From positions 207,850,978-207,914,977 of the forward strand of contig CP136066.1 in NCBI GenBank assembly GCA_032622095.1: 64,000 nt of DNA, written 5' to 3'. Shown here one piece after another: positions 54,700 through 64,000 of the stretch. Positions within the stretch are counted from its first letter, which is position 1; each line of letters begins with the position of its first letter. This DNA comes from Siphonodentalium dalli (Eukaryota; Mollusca; Scaphopoda; Gadilida; Siphonodentaliidae). Made by a program: the position numbers and the translations under genes. Under the pieces are notes generated by a model that saw nothing but the letters and a program-made list of their open reading frames with translations, searched no databases and was not told the origin of the DNA.

Positions 54700-56185
54700 T
54701 TTTGGGTTTTGCTGACTTTTTATACCCCCCACTCTCGAAGAGATATCAAACACCAGTTGTCGGATCTGAATGAAATTTGGTATGGATGTTCACTACTATC
54801 AGTACAACCAATTTTTCCAGATTTTCTGTTTTTGAGTTATTCTTCTATGTTTATCTGTAAATGTTGGTTTTTATATCCCCACTTTCGAAGAAAATGGGGG
54901 GTATACTGGATTGACTGCATCTGTCCGTCACACTTTCTCCCTCCGTGTGTCCGTCCGTCGTACCGTCCGTCCGACCTCATAACTTGAACAACTATGAACC
55001 GATTTCAATAATTTTTTGTATGCAATCTCCTTAGGACCGCCTCTCCGCATGATGCTAATTGCGGTGCGGTCCGACTTTCTTTTTTTAAGTTACGCCTTAC
55101 TTTTCGACTTATTTTGACTTAGAAAATTCTGTCCGACTTAATAACTTTAACAAATATGAACCGATTTCAATAATTTTTGGTATACGTGCTTCTCACAACA
55201 CAGTCTCTACATGATGCGGCTCAGGGTTGGCTGGGACTGTTTTTCCTAACATTACACTTCATTTTCGACTTATTTTGACTTAGAAAATTATGGGATTTTT
55301 TTTTTGTGGATTTGGGAGTTTTTTGTGTGGATGCTATCAAGTTAGGATATTCTATTGCTATAATATCTCAGATGAGTTCGAAAATCAGCTTTGTCAAAAA
55401 ATTTTCCCTGGAGTTGTGTGCCTTCTTAGCAGAAGTTTGGTTTGACTTACGAAACACTCGTCAAAGCCATCTTAGATGTTATGGTTGCGTTTCATTTTCT
55501 ACCCTTTTTTGGCTTTCTGTAATCAATCGAACAAATATGAACCAATTTGAATATTTTTTCTGTACAAGCTTCTTGTGACACCATATCGATATTAATCCAA
55601 ATTTTTCCTTAAAGTTAAAAATCTTTTTGTTGGGTTTACGGATAATGCGGGTTGAATTTGCCATGATGGGGGTAATCTAGCACACGATTGCACACCTCTT
55701 GTTTTGACTGTACGAGTAGATATCTCCACCACCGGTTGACGAATCTCAATGAAATTTGCTACAGATGTTCACTACTATGAGGGCATTTAATGGAGTTTTC
55801 AATCATTTTTTTTTCCGGAATTTCCGTTCTGGAGTTTTTCATCTTTGTTTATCTGGAAATGTTTTTGTTTTGTCTGTCCGAGCAGATATCTCCACCAACG
55901 GTTAACAAATATTTATTGAGTGTTCAGTCAATTTTTTCCTGTTTTCCGTTCTAGAGTTATTCATTTTTGTAGATTTTGAATTGTTTTTTTTCACCGTATC
56001 AATGAAATTTGGTATGGATGTTCACTATTATGATGGCAATCAATTGAGTGTTCAATCGATTTGTTTTCATATTTTCCCTTCAACACTTATTTTATATTTT
56101 TGTTTATATGAAAAAGTTGGGTTTTTTTTCCCCGTCCAAGTAGATATCTCACCCATACTTTGTCGGATTGAATTTGCCACCATGG
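54700..56185. repeat. Tandem degenerate repeats of tatacccccac type
   Basis: Units with 'gagatatcaaacaccagttg', 'tgaatgaaatttggtatgga tgttcactact' (in part), 'gaaccgatttcaataattttt' and 'cttattttgacttagaaaatt'. A hairpin of tacccccc / ggggggta frames part of it. No gene. Confidence 0.5.
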
Positions 56186-56190
56186 GTGTA

Positions 56191-56345
56191 CAGTAATGCC
56201 CTAAATAATCGACTCCTTAACCACAGCAGAATTATGGGTAATTGTGCAGGATTTAGGTGGAAATATGGCTTGTTGCCATTCATTGGAAAGCTCTCACTGA
56301 GAGCTTTCCGATGAATGGCAACAAGCCATACTTCCGACTATCAAT
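56191..56345. mobile_element. CAGTAATGCCC-type MITE, right arm truncated
   Basis: TA then CAGTAATGCCC and a full left arm. The right arm stops at 'gccatacttccgacta' and the outer right end is absent. Confidence 0.7.
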
Positions 56346-56890
56346 TCCGACAATCAAATTACAAAAAGCAAAGCAATAAAATAAAATGCAGCTCCAAAAA
56401 CAAAATACTTGATAAATTTTGAGATGAGAATATTGACTAGTGCTGCCCATGCGCAGCAATGAGTTGTACAAATAATGTGAAATAGGGTGTAGCAGCCACT
56501 AACAGCGTGAACCATGGAGCAAATTAAATGAAATGTAGATCCAAACAAGAAATGTGGAGGGATATTATTAATGAACTAGCAATGTATGTTTATTGGAATA
56601 CTAGAGTAATCATCTCTCTGCGGGTTGGTGTGTTTATCAGTTATTCCCCTTGTATTATATTTGTAAAACACAAGATTTAATAATTTTATCACAAAAAAAT
56701 CATACTTTTAAGCCCCAAAGTGAAAACCAGAGAGAATCCATTTTCATATAAAACATCAGTTATAGCTTCAGAGATTTGGGGTTGATAGTTCAGAATGAAC
56801 TGCATGCACAATCTTTGTTTTTGTTTGTTTGCTCAGATCTAAGATTTAATATCATGAGGAACATGCTGTTGATTGTCCTCTCTGTGAATA
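56346..56890. other. Gap without recognised gene
   Basis: No repeats or exon found. A pyrimidine-rich tctttgtttttgtttgtttg then ctcag at 56810-56838 resembles an acceptor, but the downstream frame shows no PPIP5K-like sequence. Confidence 0.35.
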
Positions 56891-57107
56891 CAGAAATGCC
56901 CAAAGTAATTGACCACTTAATTATAACCACAGCATAATTATGGGTAAATTTTCAGGATTTAGTTGGAAATATGGCTTGTTGCCATTCATCGGAAAGCTCT
57001 TGCCGAGAGCTTTCCGATGAATGGCAACAAGCCATATTTCCGACTAAATCCTGAAAAAAACCATAATTCTGCTGTGGTTAAGTGGTCAATTACTTTGGGC
57101 ATTACTG
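56891..57107. mobile_element. CAGTAATGCCC-type MITE
   Basis: CAGAAATGCCC / GGGCATTACTG with TA flanks. Arms complementary through the centre (ggaaagctcttgccgagagc). Confidence 0.8.
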
Positions 57108-57215
57108 TAGAACATTCAGTTCAGCTTCCATTTACAAATAAATCCCCTTTCTCTTCCTTGGTTGTACAAAATGTTTGGTCAGGTTTATTATTTGTGTATG
57201 CAGATGTCAGATATA

Positions 57216-57404
57216 CAATAATGCCCAAAATAATCAACTCCTTAACCACATCAGAATTATGGGTAACTTTTCAGGATTTAGTCGGAAATATGGCTTGTTG
57301 CATTCATCAGAAAGCTTTCCGATGAATGGCAACAAGCCATATTTCCAACTAAATCCTAAAACATTACACTGTGGTTAAGGAGTCGATTATTTAGGGCATT
57401 ACTG
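57216..57404. mobile_element. CAGTAATGCCC-type MITE
   Basis: CAATAATGCCC / GGGCATTACTG with TA flanks. Small deletions in both arms. The second copy within 400 bp, in front of the lectin gene's 3' end. Confidence 0.78.
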
Positions 57405-57494
57405 TAACATGATGATGAACATTCACCTGAGTCTTAAAAGAAAATGTTTGGAATAAAATCCATACAGTTGATTTTCCACTTTGAGAATAAATGT

Positions 57495-58205
57495 TCAGAA
57501 CATCTGCCATTCACAGATGAATCCCTTGTTGGTTCTACTGCAGTGCCTGTCATTCATTTTAAAGTCTTGCTTCTTCCTCAATTCTATGCAATCGTGCCAG
57601 TAATTTGGTTGATTTTTTCCCCATTTGAAGAACGGCATCGAATCCCCAGATGTTGTAATGTAACTGCCATTGACCATTCGATCGTTTCCGTTGATCCACA
57701 GTCCAGTTAATTCTGTTTCATTCCAAATGTCCTTTGCTAAATTAGCTATTATCTGCCACTCGGTTTCATTTTCAACCACAAAGAGTTGTCCCCCTTGATC
57801 TGCACAGAACTGCACAGATCTGTCGAAGTTAGTGCCATTTGCATAGATCCTGAATCCCTTCAATCCCATCAGATAGACGCCCAGCACAGTCATTGGTCTG
57901 TATACCGGTGCGACAACCCCTGTTGGAACACAGACCTCATCGCTATTGCAGAAACCAGAAGCACTTCCTGATTTGTCGACTATTTCTGCATGAGGGCTCA
58001 CCTGGCTAGTTATCAGAAAACACTGTTTGTTTCTAAAATGAAAACGGTTGCACGCTTCTTGATAAATGCACAGTTTTCGACATCGGAGATGGTTTCCTAT
58101 TTTTGTTGTGAACATGTCCCATGCAGCTAATTCCAGGGTTATCAGGCACATAACGAAGGCCACAAACGTTGCTGCTATGGAAACCATTCTGAGTCTAATT
58201 CTCAA
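57495..58205 (-). CDS. C-type lectin domain protein with N-terminal signal/anchor and PAN-like segment
   Basis: This is a 236-aa intronless ORF. Residues ~8-30 are strongly hydrophobic (signal peptide or signal anchor). Residues ~40-65 contain a Cys pattern (CRKLC...ACNRFHF...QCFLI) like a PAN/apple module. Residues ~110-236 form a C-type lectin fold: GLKGFRIYANGTNFDRSVQF, FVVENETEWQ, GLWINGND, QPN in place of EPN or QPD, and a final ND...C...FICEW. Several N-x-S/T sites suggest glycosylation. A role in cell-surface or secreted carbohydrate recognition, such as innate defence, is inferred from the family. The QPN triplet leaves sugar preference open. It lies antisense to PPIP5K, downstream of or in its last introns. 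The ATG chosen is the first in frame and precedes the hydrophobic stretch. Confidence 0.85.
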   Translation of the reverse strand: MRIRLRMVSIAATFVAFVMCLITLELAAWDMFTTKIGNHLRCRKLCIYQEACNRFHFRNKQCFLITSQVSPHAEIVDKSGSASGFCNSDEVCVPTGVVAPVYRPMTVLGVYLMGLKGFRIYANGTNFDRSVQFCADQGGQLFVVENETEWQIIANLAKDIWNETELTGLWINGNDRMVNGSYITTSGDSMPFFKWGKNQPNYWHDCIELRKKQDFKMNDRHCSRTNKGFICEWQMF

Positions 58206-58730
58206 GTTGATGTTTCAGTTGGTGAAATGATGAAGCACATGGCAGTTGCCATGGATATGAGTCCCCGGAGCGCAATTTTCAGACTATAGAATTAAGTTCT
58301 CAGATCCGCTTCAAGTTATGATGCTAGTTGATTTGCTGTCTATAACACCAAAAATTCCTGTCTTTGATTTAACAGAAAATTCTGAGTTCTGTTTGAAGTT
58401 ACAACTCTGGTTCAAATGCTGTCTGTAACACCAATAACTCCTGTCTTCGACTGAACGGTTTTGAAGGTTCTCATTTACATCCCAAGCTTATTATCATGAC
58501 ACAAATTGAATTGCTGTCATACCAAAGAATTCCTTCAGAAAGTTTTCAATTCGTTTACAACCACTGGGTGAATTGCTGTCCTCGACTGAAGATTCCTCAC
58601 TGCGCAGAACAGAAACTGTATCTGATTAATATGGTTCCAATAAAAGTTGTGTGAATTCTAAAGGGTCCAATGATTTGACACATATATATGAGATCATCTA
58701 CAATACCTACTTTGAAGTGTCATCCGCTCG

Positions 58731-59654
58731 CAAGCCTGAATTTAGTGTGCCTGTCATTTGCAGAATGAGGTCCCCAGAAGGTGAATTTAGTGATGCTATC
58801 CCGCACAGCGGGTTAGCATCACCAAATTCACCCTCTGTAGACCTCATTCTGCTTAGGCCTCATCTTCTGGGAAGTATCTATAATATCAAATTAACATTGT
58901 TTTTAATTACGTTTTCTCATCTGGGAAGTTTCTATATCCCCTAATTTGCAGAAGGTAAAATCTATAATCGAGGTGCCCAATGGGTGACCATCACCAACCT
59001 CAACTGGGGAACTTCAATCTGATCCTAGGTCTACCATAGCAGTTGAGGGCCTAAGAAGAATGAGGTCCCCAGAGGGTGAATTTAGTGATGCTAGCCCACT
59101 ATGCGGGATAGCGTCACTAAATTCACCCTCTGGGGACCTCATTCTGCAAATGACAGACACCCTATTTGTAGGCTCCTCCTATCACAACACTTCACATAAA
59201 ATACAGATGAAATCTAAGATGCCCCATGTACAATTCCATTGAGGGCTAGCATCACTAAATTCACCCTATGAGGACATTATTTGGGAGACAGGGACAAGCC
59301 TAGAGGGCGACTTGGGAGACAGGGACATTATTCTGTATGGCCTCATCTTCTATGGGAGACATAGACTCAGATTAAAGTTCCCTCAATGGTGAATATTGTG
59401 ATGTACACCCATTGGGAACCTCGATTATGCAATGTGTCATCTGCCAATTTGGGGATATAGAGAAACTAAACTAAAAAAGAAATAGAATCTATTTGAAGAA
59501 GTTTCTAACTTTCCAGAGAAGATGAGGCCTAAGCAGAATGAGGTCCCCAGAGGGTTAATTTGGTGGTGCTAGCACTCTATGCGGGATAGCGTCACTACAT
59601 TCACCCTCTGGGGACCTCATTCTCCAATTGACAGGCACACTAAACTCAGTCTTG
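58731..59654. mobile_element. Composite CAAGCC-family MITE, 924 bp
   Basis: CAAGCCTGAATTTAGTG / CTAAACTCAGTCTTG are flanked by a perfect 8-bp duplication TCCGCTCG (58723-58730, 59655-59662). The interior contains the parts of almost two family members plus a 66-bp foreign block (59168-59240, also inverted at 62304-62368) and a 31-bp-minisatellite fragment (59287-59330). Confidence 0.82.
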
Positions 59655-59785
59655 TCCGCTCGTATTGAATAACATCTTTGCAAGTTGCAACCATTGTTGA
59701 TATGCTCAGATTTATTTGTTAGATTTATCGTTTTATTCATCTGCCTTCTTAGGCCAATGAAAATTAATGGTCTGGTTGAGGTTAC

Positions 59786-59920
59786 AGTAATGCCCTAAGT
59801 AATCAACTCTTTAACTACAGCAGAATTATGGGTAACTTTTCAGGATTTAATCGGAAATATGGCTTGTTGCCATTCATCGGAAAGCTTTAGTTAAAGAGTC
59901 GATTACTTAGGGCATTACTG
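59786..59920. mobile_element. CAGTAATGCCC-type MITE, short right arm
   Basis: CAGTAATGCCCTAAGTAATC / GATTACTTAGGGCATTACTG, TA flanks. The left arm is complete and the right arm lacks its inner part. Confidence 0.8.
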
Positions 59921-60790
59921 TACAAGTAAAAACAGGTTGGCATAAAAAGCCTTATTGAACTTATTATCTAAACGATTTCTACCAATAAATTGGAATCCTT
60001 CTGCACTTATATTATCTGTTTGTCTGGTTGTCGTCTGCTTATGTTTGAAAAAGCCAGGTAGAAAGCCACAGGACCTCATTGTGTGATATAGACTAGAGTA
60101 AGTACAATTTGAATTGTCCAGGCCGCCAGCGTGCCACATGCATAGAACATGCCAGACAAGTAAACAATGACTACAGTTTAATTAATAAAGCACTGAAAAA
60201 GTCCTGTCATTAATCCAGCCCATTTCTAGAACTAAGTGTCCTGTGCCATATTTGGTAGATATGCTTCGATAGACACAGGGATCAGTCTAGAGGTTTTAAA
60301 TTTGGAGAAGTCCCTGTTTTCCTGTTTGGTTATTAGGTAGAAGTTGACTTTAATCAGGGAGACCTAACAATATAATGGCTGAAGTTCCATTTACATTTTA
60401 TCATCACCCTTCTATGATCCAATACGTATCATGCAACTCAATAGCCCATTTATAAAACCACTAGCTGAAACAGGCTCCCTTTAGGAGCCTTTATTCAGTG
60501 TCTGAGGGGCATGCAGCCCCTTCACAAAAGGGCCTGTGGCCCCTTTGTGTGTTATGGACCTGTGGCCCCTGTGTGCATTTGCGCACATTTGGAGTTAAAT
60601 ATTCACACAGGTTCATATTCAACTTAATTGATTCTGAAATAAACCAAGCCAATAGTGGACTTATACCCATTATTCTGTTGGATGGCGAGGGCCACAGTGA
60701 AAACACTTATATAAAGAGCATACATCTGGTCAGTAAATAAGTTCATATTGAACCTAAATATATTCACATTTATTTGATTCTGAAATAGGC
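59921..60790. other. Gap with repeat fragments
   Basis: 60240-60480 is a copy of the 'agggatcagtctagagg' family. 60465-60580 holds 'ggagcctttattcagtg' and 'gtggcccctttgtgtg', the inverted partner of 47690-47800. No gene. Confidence 0.4.
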
Positions 60791-60794
60791 CCAT

Positions 60795-61637
60795 AGTCAG
60801 TCCCTGTCTCCCAAGTTGCCCTCTAGGCTGGTCCCTGTCTCAAGTCGCCCTCTAGGCTGGTCCCTGTCTCTCAAGTCGCCCTCTAGGCTGGTCCCTGTCT
60901 CCCAAGTCGCCCTCTAAGCTGGTCCCTGTCTCCCAAGTCACCCTCTAGGCTGGTCCCTGTCTCCCAAGTCGCCCTCTAGGCTCGTCCCTGTCTCCCAAGT
61001 TGCCCTCTAGGCTGGTCCGTGTCTCAAGTCGCCCTCTAGGCTGGTCCCTGTCTCTCAAGTCGCCTTCTAGGCTGGTCCCTGTCTCCCAAGTCGCCCTCTA
61101 AGCTGGTCCCTGTCTCCCAAGTCACCCTCTAGGATGGTCCCTGTCTCCCAAGTCGCCCTCTAGGCTCGTCCCTGTCTCCCAAGTTGCCCTCTAGGCTGGT
61201 CCGTGTCTCAAGTCGCCCTCTAGGCTGGTCCCTGTCTCTCAAGTCGCCCTCTAGGCTGGTCCCTGTCTCCCAAGTCGCCCTCTAAGCTGGTCCCTGTCTC
61301 CCAAGTCACCCTCTAGGCTGGTCCCTGTCTCCCAAGTCGCCCTCTAGGCACGTCCCTGTCTCCCAAGTCACCCTCTAGGCTGGTCCCTGTCTCCCAAGTC
61401 GCCCTCTAGGCTCGTCCCTGTCTCCTAAGTCACCCTCTAGGCTGGTCCCTGTCCCCCAAGTCGCCCTCTAGGCTGGCCCTGTCTCACAAGTCGCCCTCTA
61501 GGCTGGTCCCTGTCTCCCAAGTCACCCTCTAGGCTGGTCCCTGTCTCCCAAGTCACCCTCTAGGCTGGTCCCTGTCTCCCAAGTCACCCTCTAGGCTTGT
61601 CCCTGTCTCCCAAGTCGCCCTCTAGGCTGGTCCCTTG
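60795..61637. repeat. 31-bp minisatellite with a ~184-bp higher-order period
   Basis: About 27 copies of ctggtccctgtctcccaagt plus cgccctctagg. A shortened unit (ctggtcc.tgtctcaagtcg) recurs at ~60830, 61015 and 61199, giving a higher-order period of six units. The same words occur singly in dispersed repeats (8410, 48005, 59290). Confidence 0.9.
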
Positions 61638-61751
61638 ATGGACACAATGTTACAACAGAGACGTTGTATTCAAACAGAGAGAAAGTGTTTACATGAGAAT
61701 GTTTGATTGGTTATCAGTCATACCCTGGAACCCGGGAAAACCATTAACCAC

Positions 61752-62205
61752 CAAGCCTGAGTTCAGTGTGCCTTTAATTTGCAGAATGAGGTCCCCAGAG
61801 GGTGAATTTAGTGACGCTATCCCACATAGCGGGCTAGCATCACCAAATTCACCCTCTGGGGACCTCATTCTGCATGGCCTCATCTGCTATGGGAGACTCA
61901 GATTGAAGTTTCCAAATGGTGAATATTGTGATGTCCACCCATTGGGAACCTCAATTATGCAATGAGTCGTCTGCCAATTTGGGGATATAGAGAAACTAAA
62001 CTAAAAAAGAAATAGAATCATTGTGAAGAAGTCTCTATAGAAATTTGATAATAAACAAATTTTCCAGAGAAGTTGAGGCCTAAGTAGAATGAGGTCCCTA
62101 GAGGGTGAATTTAGTGATGCTAGCCCACTATGCGGGAGAGCGTCACTAAAATCACCCTCTGGGGAACTCATTCTGCAAATAACAGGCACTCGAAACTCAG
62201 GCTTG
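61752..62205. mobile_element. CAAGCC-family hAT-like MITE, full length
   Basis: CAAGCCTGAGTTCAGTG / CGAAACTCAGGCTTG with flanks TTAACCAC / CTAACCAC (7 of 8). 454 bp with two facing foldback blocks and the middle 'aattggcagacgactcatt' type section (here on the complementary strand). Confidence 0.82.
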
Positions 62206-62639
62206 CTAACCACAAATATTTATTTCTATGGCCTTGTACACAACAATGAGTGTGACGCTCTCCATGCTCCCTGTTCATCTCAATTGATTGACACCTCAAT
62301 GGAATCGTACATGGGGCATCTTAGTTTTCATCTGTATTTTATGTGCAGTGTTGTGATAGGAGAATACAGGAAATATCTGCAGGTAAATAACAATAGAACT
62401 AGATTTCTCAATTAGGTGTGATGGAGGTTGGTGTCATGTCTAATCAACAATTCTACTCAGTTTAAAGACTCCCCACACAAAATCTTGTTCTTCAGACTGT
62501 GTGATTTATAATCAATATTTCTACTCAAATTGAGGGCTTCTCGCACAAAAACTTATACTATAGACTTCTCATTTGATGCATAGTCCCCTGACACAAACTT
62601 TAGTCATACCACTAAAAATCCCCATATGCATATATAAAA

Positions 62640-62950
62640 GACAAGCCTGGCGCAACATTAAAGACCCTGTGCCAATGCATTCTCTTATATATACGAGTCG
62701 ACTATAGGTCGCCTCACACATATAAGAGATTGCATTGGCCTAACAATTTTTTATCAATTTTTATCATATTTTATAATTTTTTCTTATATTCTTTAACAAT
62801 TTTTAACATTTTTAATAATTTTTTCTTACATTCTATAACAATTTTTATCGTTTTTCTTATATTCTTTAACAATTTTATCATTTTTTTACATTTTTTTCTT
62901 ACATTCTTTATCAATTTTTATCATTTTGTCTTAACAACGGAGAATTTCCA
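62640..62950. repeat. Hairpin module, left hairpin and AT-rich spacer
   Basis: ccctgtgccaatgcattctc ... agagattgcattggcctaac (62668-62741) is followed by ~200 bp of 'ttttttcttacattctttaa' repeats. The right hairpin is absent. No TTAA-type ends were identified around it. Confidence 0.65.
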
Positions 62951-63049
62951 CATATCCCCAAAAATGTGTGGCCAGAAAAGCAACAATACACAAAAAGTAA
63001 AAATAATAATGAAAAAGTCATATTCCTTGAATAATTTCCTTCATTTTTG

Positions 63050-63695
63050 TCCCCCAATATTTTCGGAGGGCTATTGTAATCAGCTGCATCCATCCGTCCA
63101 TGCATTCATCCAGCCATCCATGATCCTTCCGATTCCTGGTCAGACATTATCTCCAGTTCAAATTAACCGAGCAAATCAAAACTTTGTATTAGGAATTATG
63201 GTTCCAGTCCGATGATTTTTGTTGGAGTTATGGCCCTTCGTTTACTTAGAAATTAATGATTTTAGTGTTGTCCAGATAATAATTCTTGTTAGTATTATCC
63301 GATCAGAATGAAACTGGGTATAAGTAATAAACATCACATTATTGAAGTTCGAGTATTGTGTCTGTTGATTTTTTATCAGATTTCGGTTCTTTATTACTTA
63401 GAAATTGCTATTTTTCATGTTGTCAGGATGATAACTCCAGTTGATTTCAACTGATCCAAACAAAACTTGATATGAGGAATATCCATCACATTATTCAGGT
63501 CAAGTTTGGTTCAAGTGCGATATTTTTGTCAAAGTTATCTCCCATTTTTTTCACACGAGAGATCTCAGTTTTAAGGTTGTCCAGATGATAACTTTTAAGC
63601 AATATTCAGAGTTTCTTGATATTTGGTTCACATTTGAGAAGACGCAGGCCAAGTTCTATTTTGGTCACAGTCTGATGATTTTTGATAGAGTTATG
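63050..63695. repeat. Degenerate tandem repeats
   Basis: Four units share 'ccagatgataact', 'caagttctattttggtcac' type words and 'gagttatggcccttc'. They start after a 'cccccaatattttcggaggg' hairpin at ~63050. Non-coding. Confidence 0.5.
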
Positions 63696-63699
63696 CTCC

Positions 63700-64000
63700 T
63701 TTTTAGCTCAACTTTTCAAGTCTGAGCTCCGATTGCCATGGGTTGGTGTCCATCATTCGTCCATCCGTCCATCAACAATTTCATTTAGCACACACTACAT
63801 GTCACATCTCTAATCCGATCGTCACCAAACTTCACATGGATCATTGGCGTGACTTCTAGATGGGAGCCATCAATTATTTCTGAAAATTGTTAAAAAACAT
63901 GGCCACCAGCATCCACCTTGGTTTTAAAATTTGACTCCTTCGTCACATCCTGTAGCCTGCATTTATGATGACCTCCAGTTCGGAGCTATCAAATTTTAAT
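63700..64000 (+). mobile_element. AGCTCAACTT-family element, cut by the window end
   Basis: Starts ctttttagctcaacttttca, then 'ttgccatgggttggtgtcca', 'gatgggagccatcaattatt' and 'ggccaccagcatccaccttg'. Confidence 0.6.

Noticed and set aside
62222-62386. Exon-like open frame ending at caggtaaat
   Set aside because: A 66-bp core recurs inverted at 59168-59240 next to the same MITE family, so it is repeat flank; no good acceptor.

Overview
This is animal nuclear DNA: AT-rich, intron-rich and very heavily loaded with mobile elements. The only long host gene is a diphosphoinositol-pentakisphosphate kinase (PPIP5K, the Vip1 family). The repeats (short families built from dispersed ~160-190 bp tandem units, many foldback elements with TTAA, TA or 8-bp target duplications, Helitron-like ends, a DIRS element) suggest a lophotrochozoan, most likely a marine mollusc. 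The species is an inference; no search was run.

Host genes. Twelve coding exons of PPIP5K lie on the + strand from 11931 to 48540. All twelve join with consistent codon phase (about 548 codons). They cover the end of the histidine-phosphatase-like domain and part of the C-terminal tail. The kinase domain and first part of the phosphatase-like domain must lie upstream of the window, and the true C-terminus was not found. A single-exon secreted or membrane C-type lectin (57495-58205, - strand) lies downstream. A coiled-coil ORF (5488-5934, - strand) is of unknown origin and may belong to a repeat.

Mobile elements by region. 1-11900: TTAA foldbacks, a Helitron-like element, CAGTAATGCCC-type MITEs, and an element with a 96-bp hairpin array. 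11998-20278 (PPIP5K introns): a hAT-like MITE whose target duplication covers a splice donor, a tRNA-derived SINE with two insertions, and a hAT-like element (16911-18601) whose inner insertion carries a 3'-terminal-exon-like ORF. 21289-26892: a nearly complete but frameshifted DIRS tyrosine-recombinase retrotransposon with both inverted terminal repeats and the internal complementary region. 28227-29577: a TTAA element with a 68-bp array. 39081-45600: a three-level nest (a ctcgac-family repeat holding a Tigger/pogo transposon, itself holding a TTAA foldback and an AGCTCAACTT-family array). 48668-49255: the 3' end of a second DIRS element on the - strand. 52-64 kb: more arrays, MITEs and a 31-bp minisatellite with a higher-order period.

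The most unusual pattern is that tandem repeats repeatedly sit across the splice junctions of the one host gene. Donor-side arrays of 54, 25 and 56 bp copy the exon end plus the GTGAG donor, and acceptor-side repeats precede two other exons. The terminal-exon-like ORF inside the hAT-like element shows the same thing at its acceptor. A second theme is recursive palindromes: a hairpin pair arranged as a larger palindrome recurs inside several TTAA elements with different termini.
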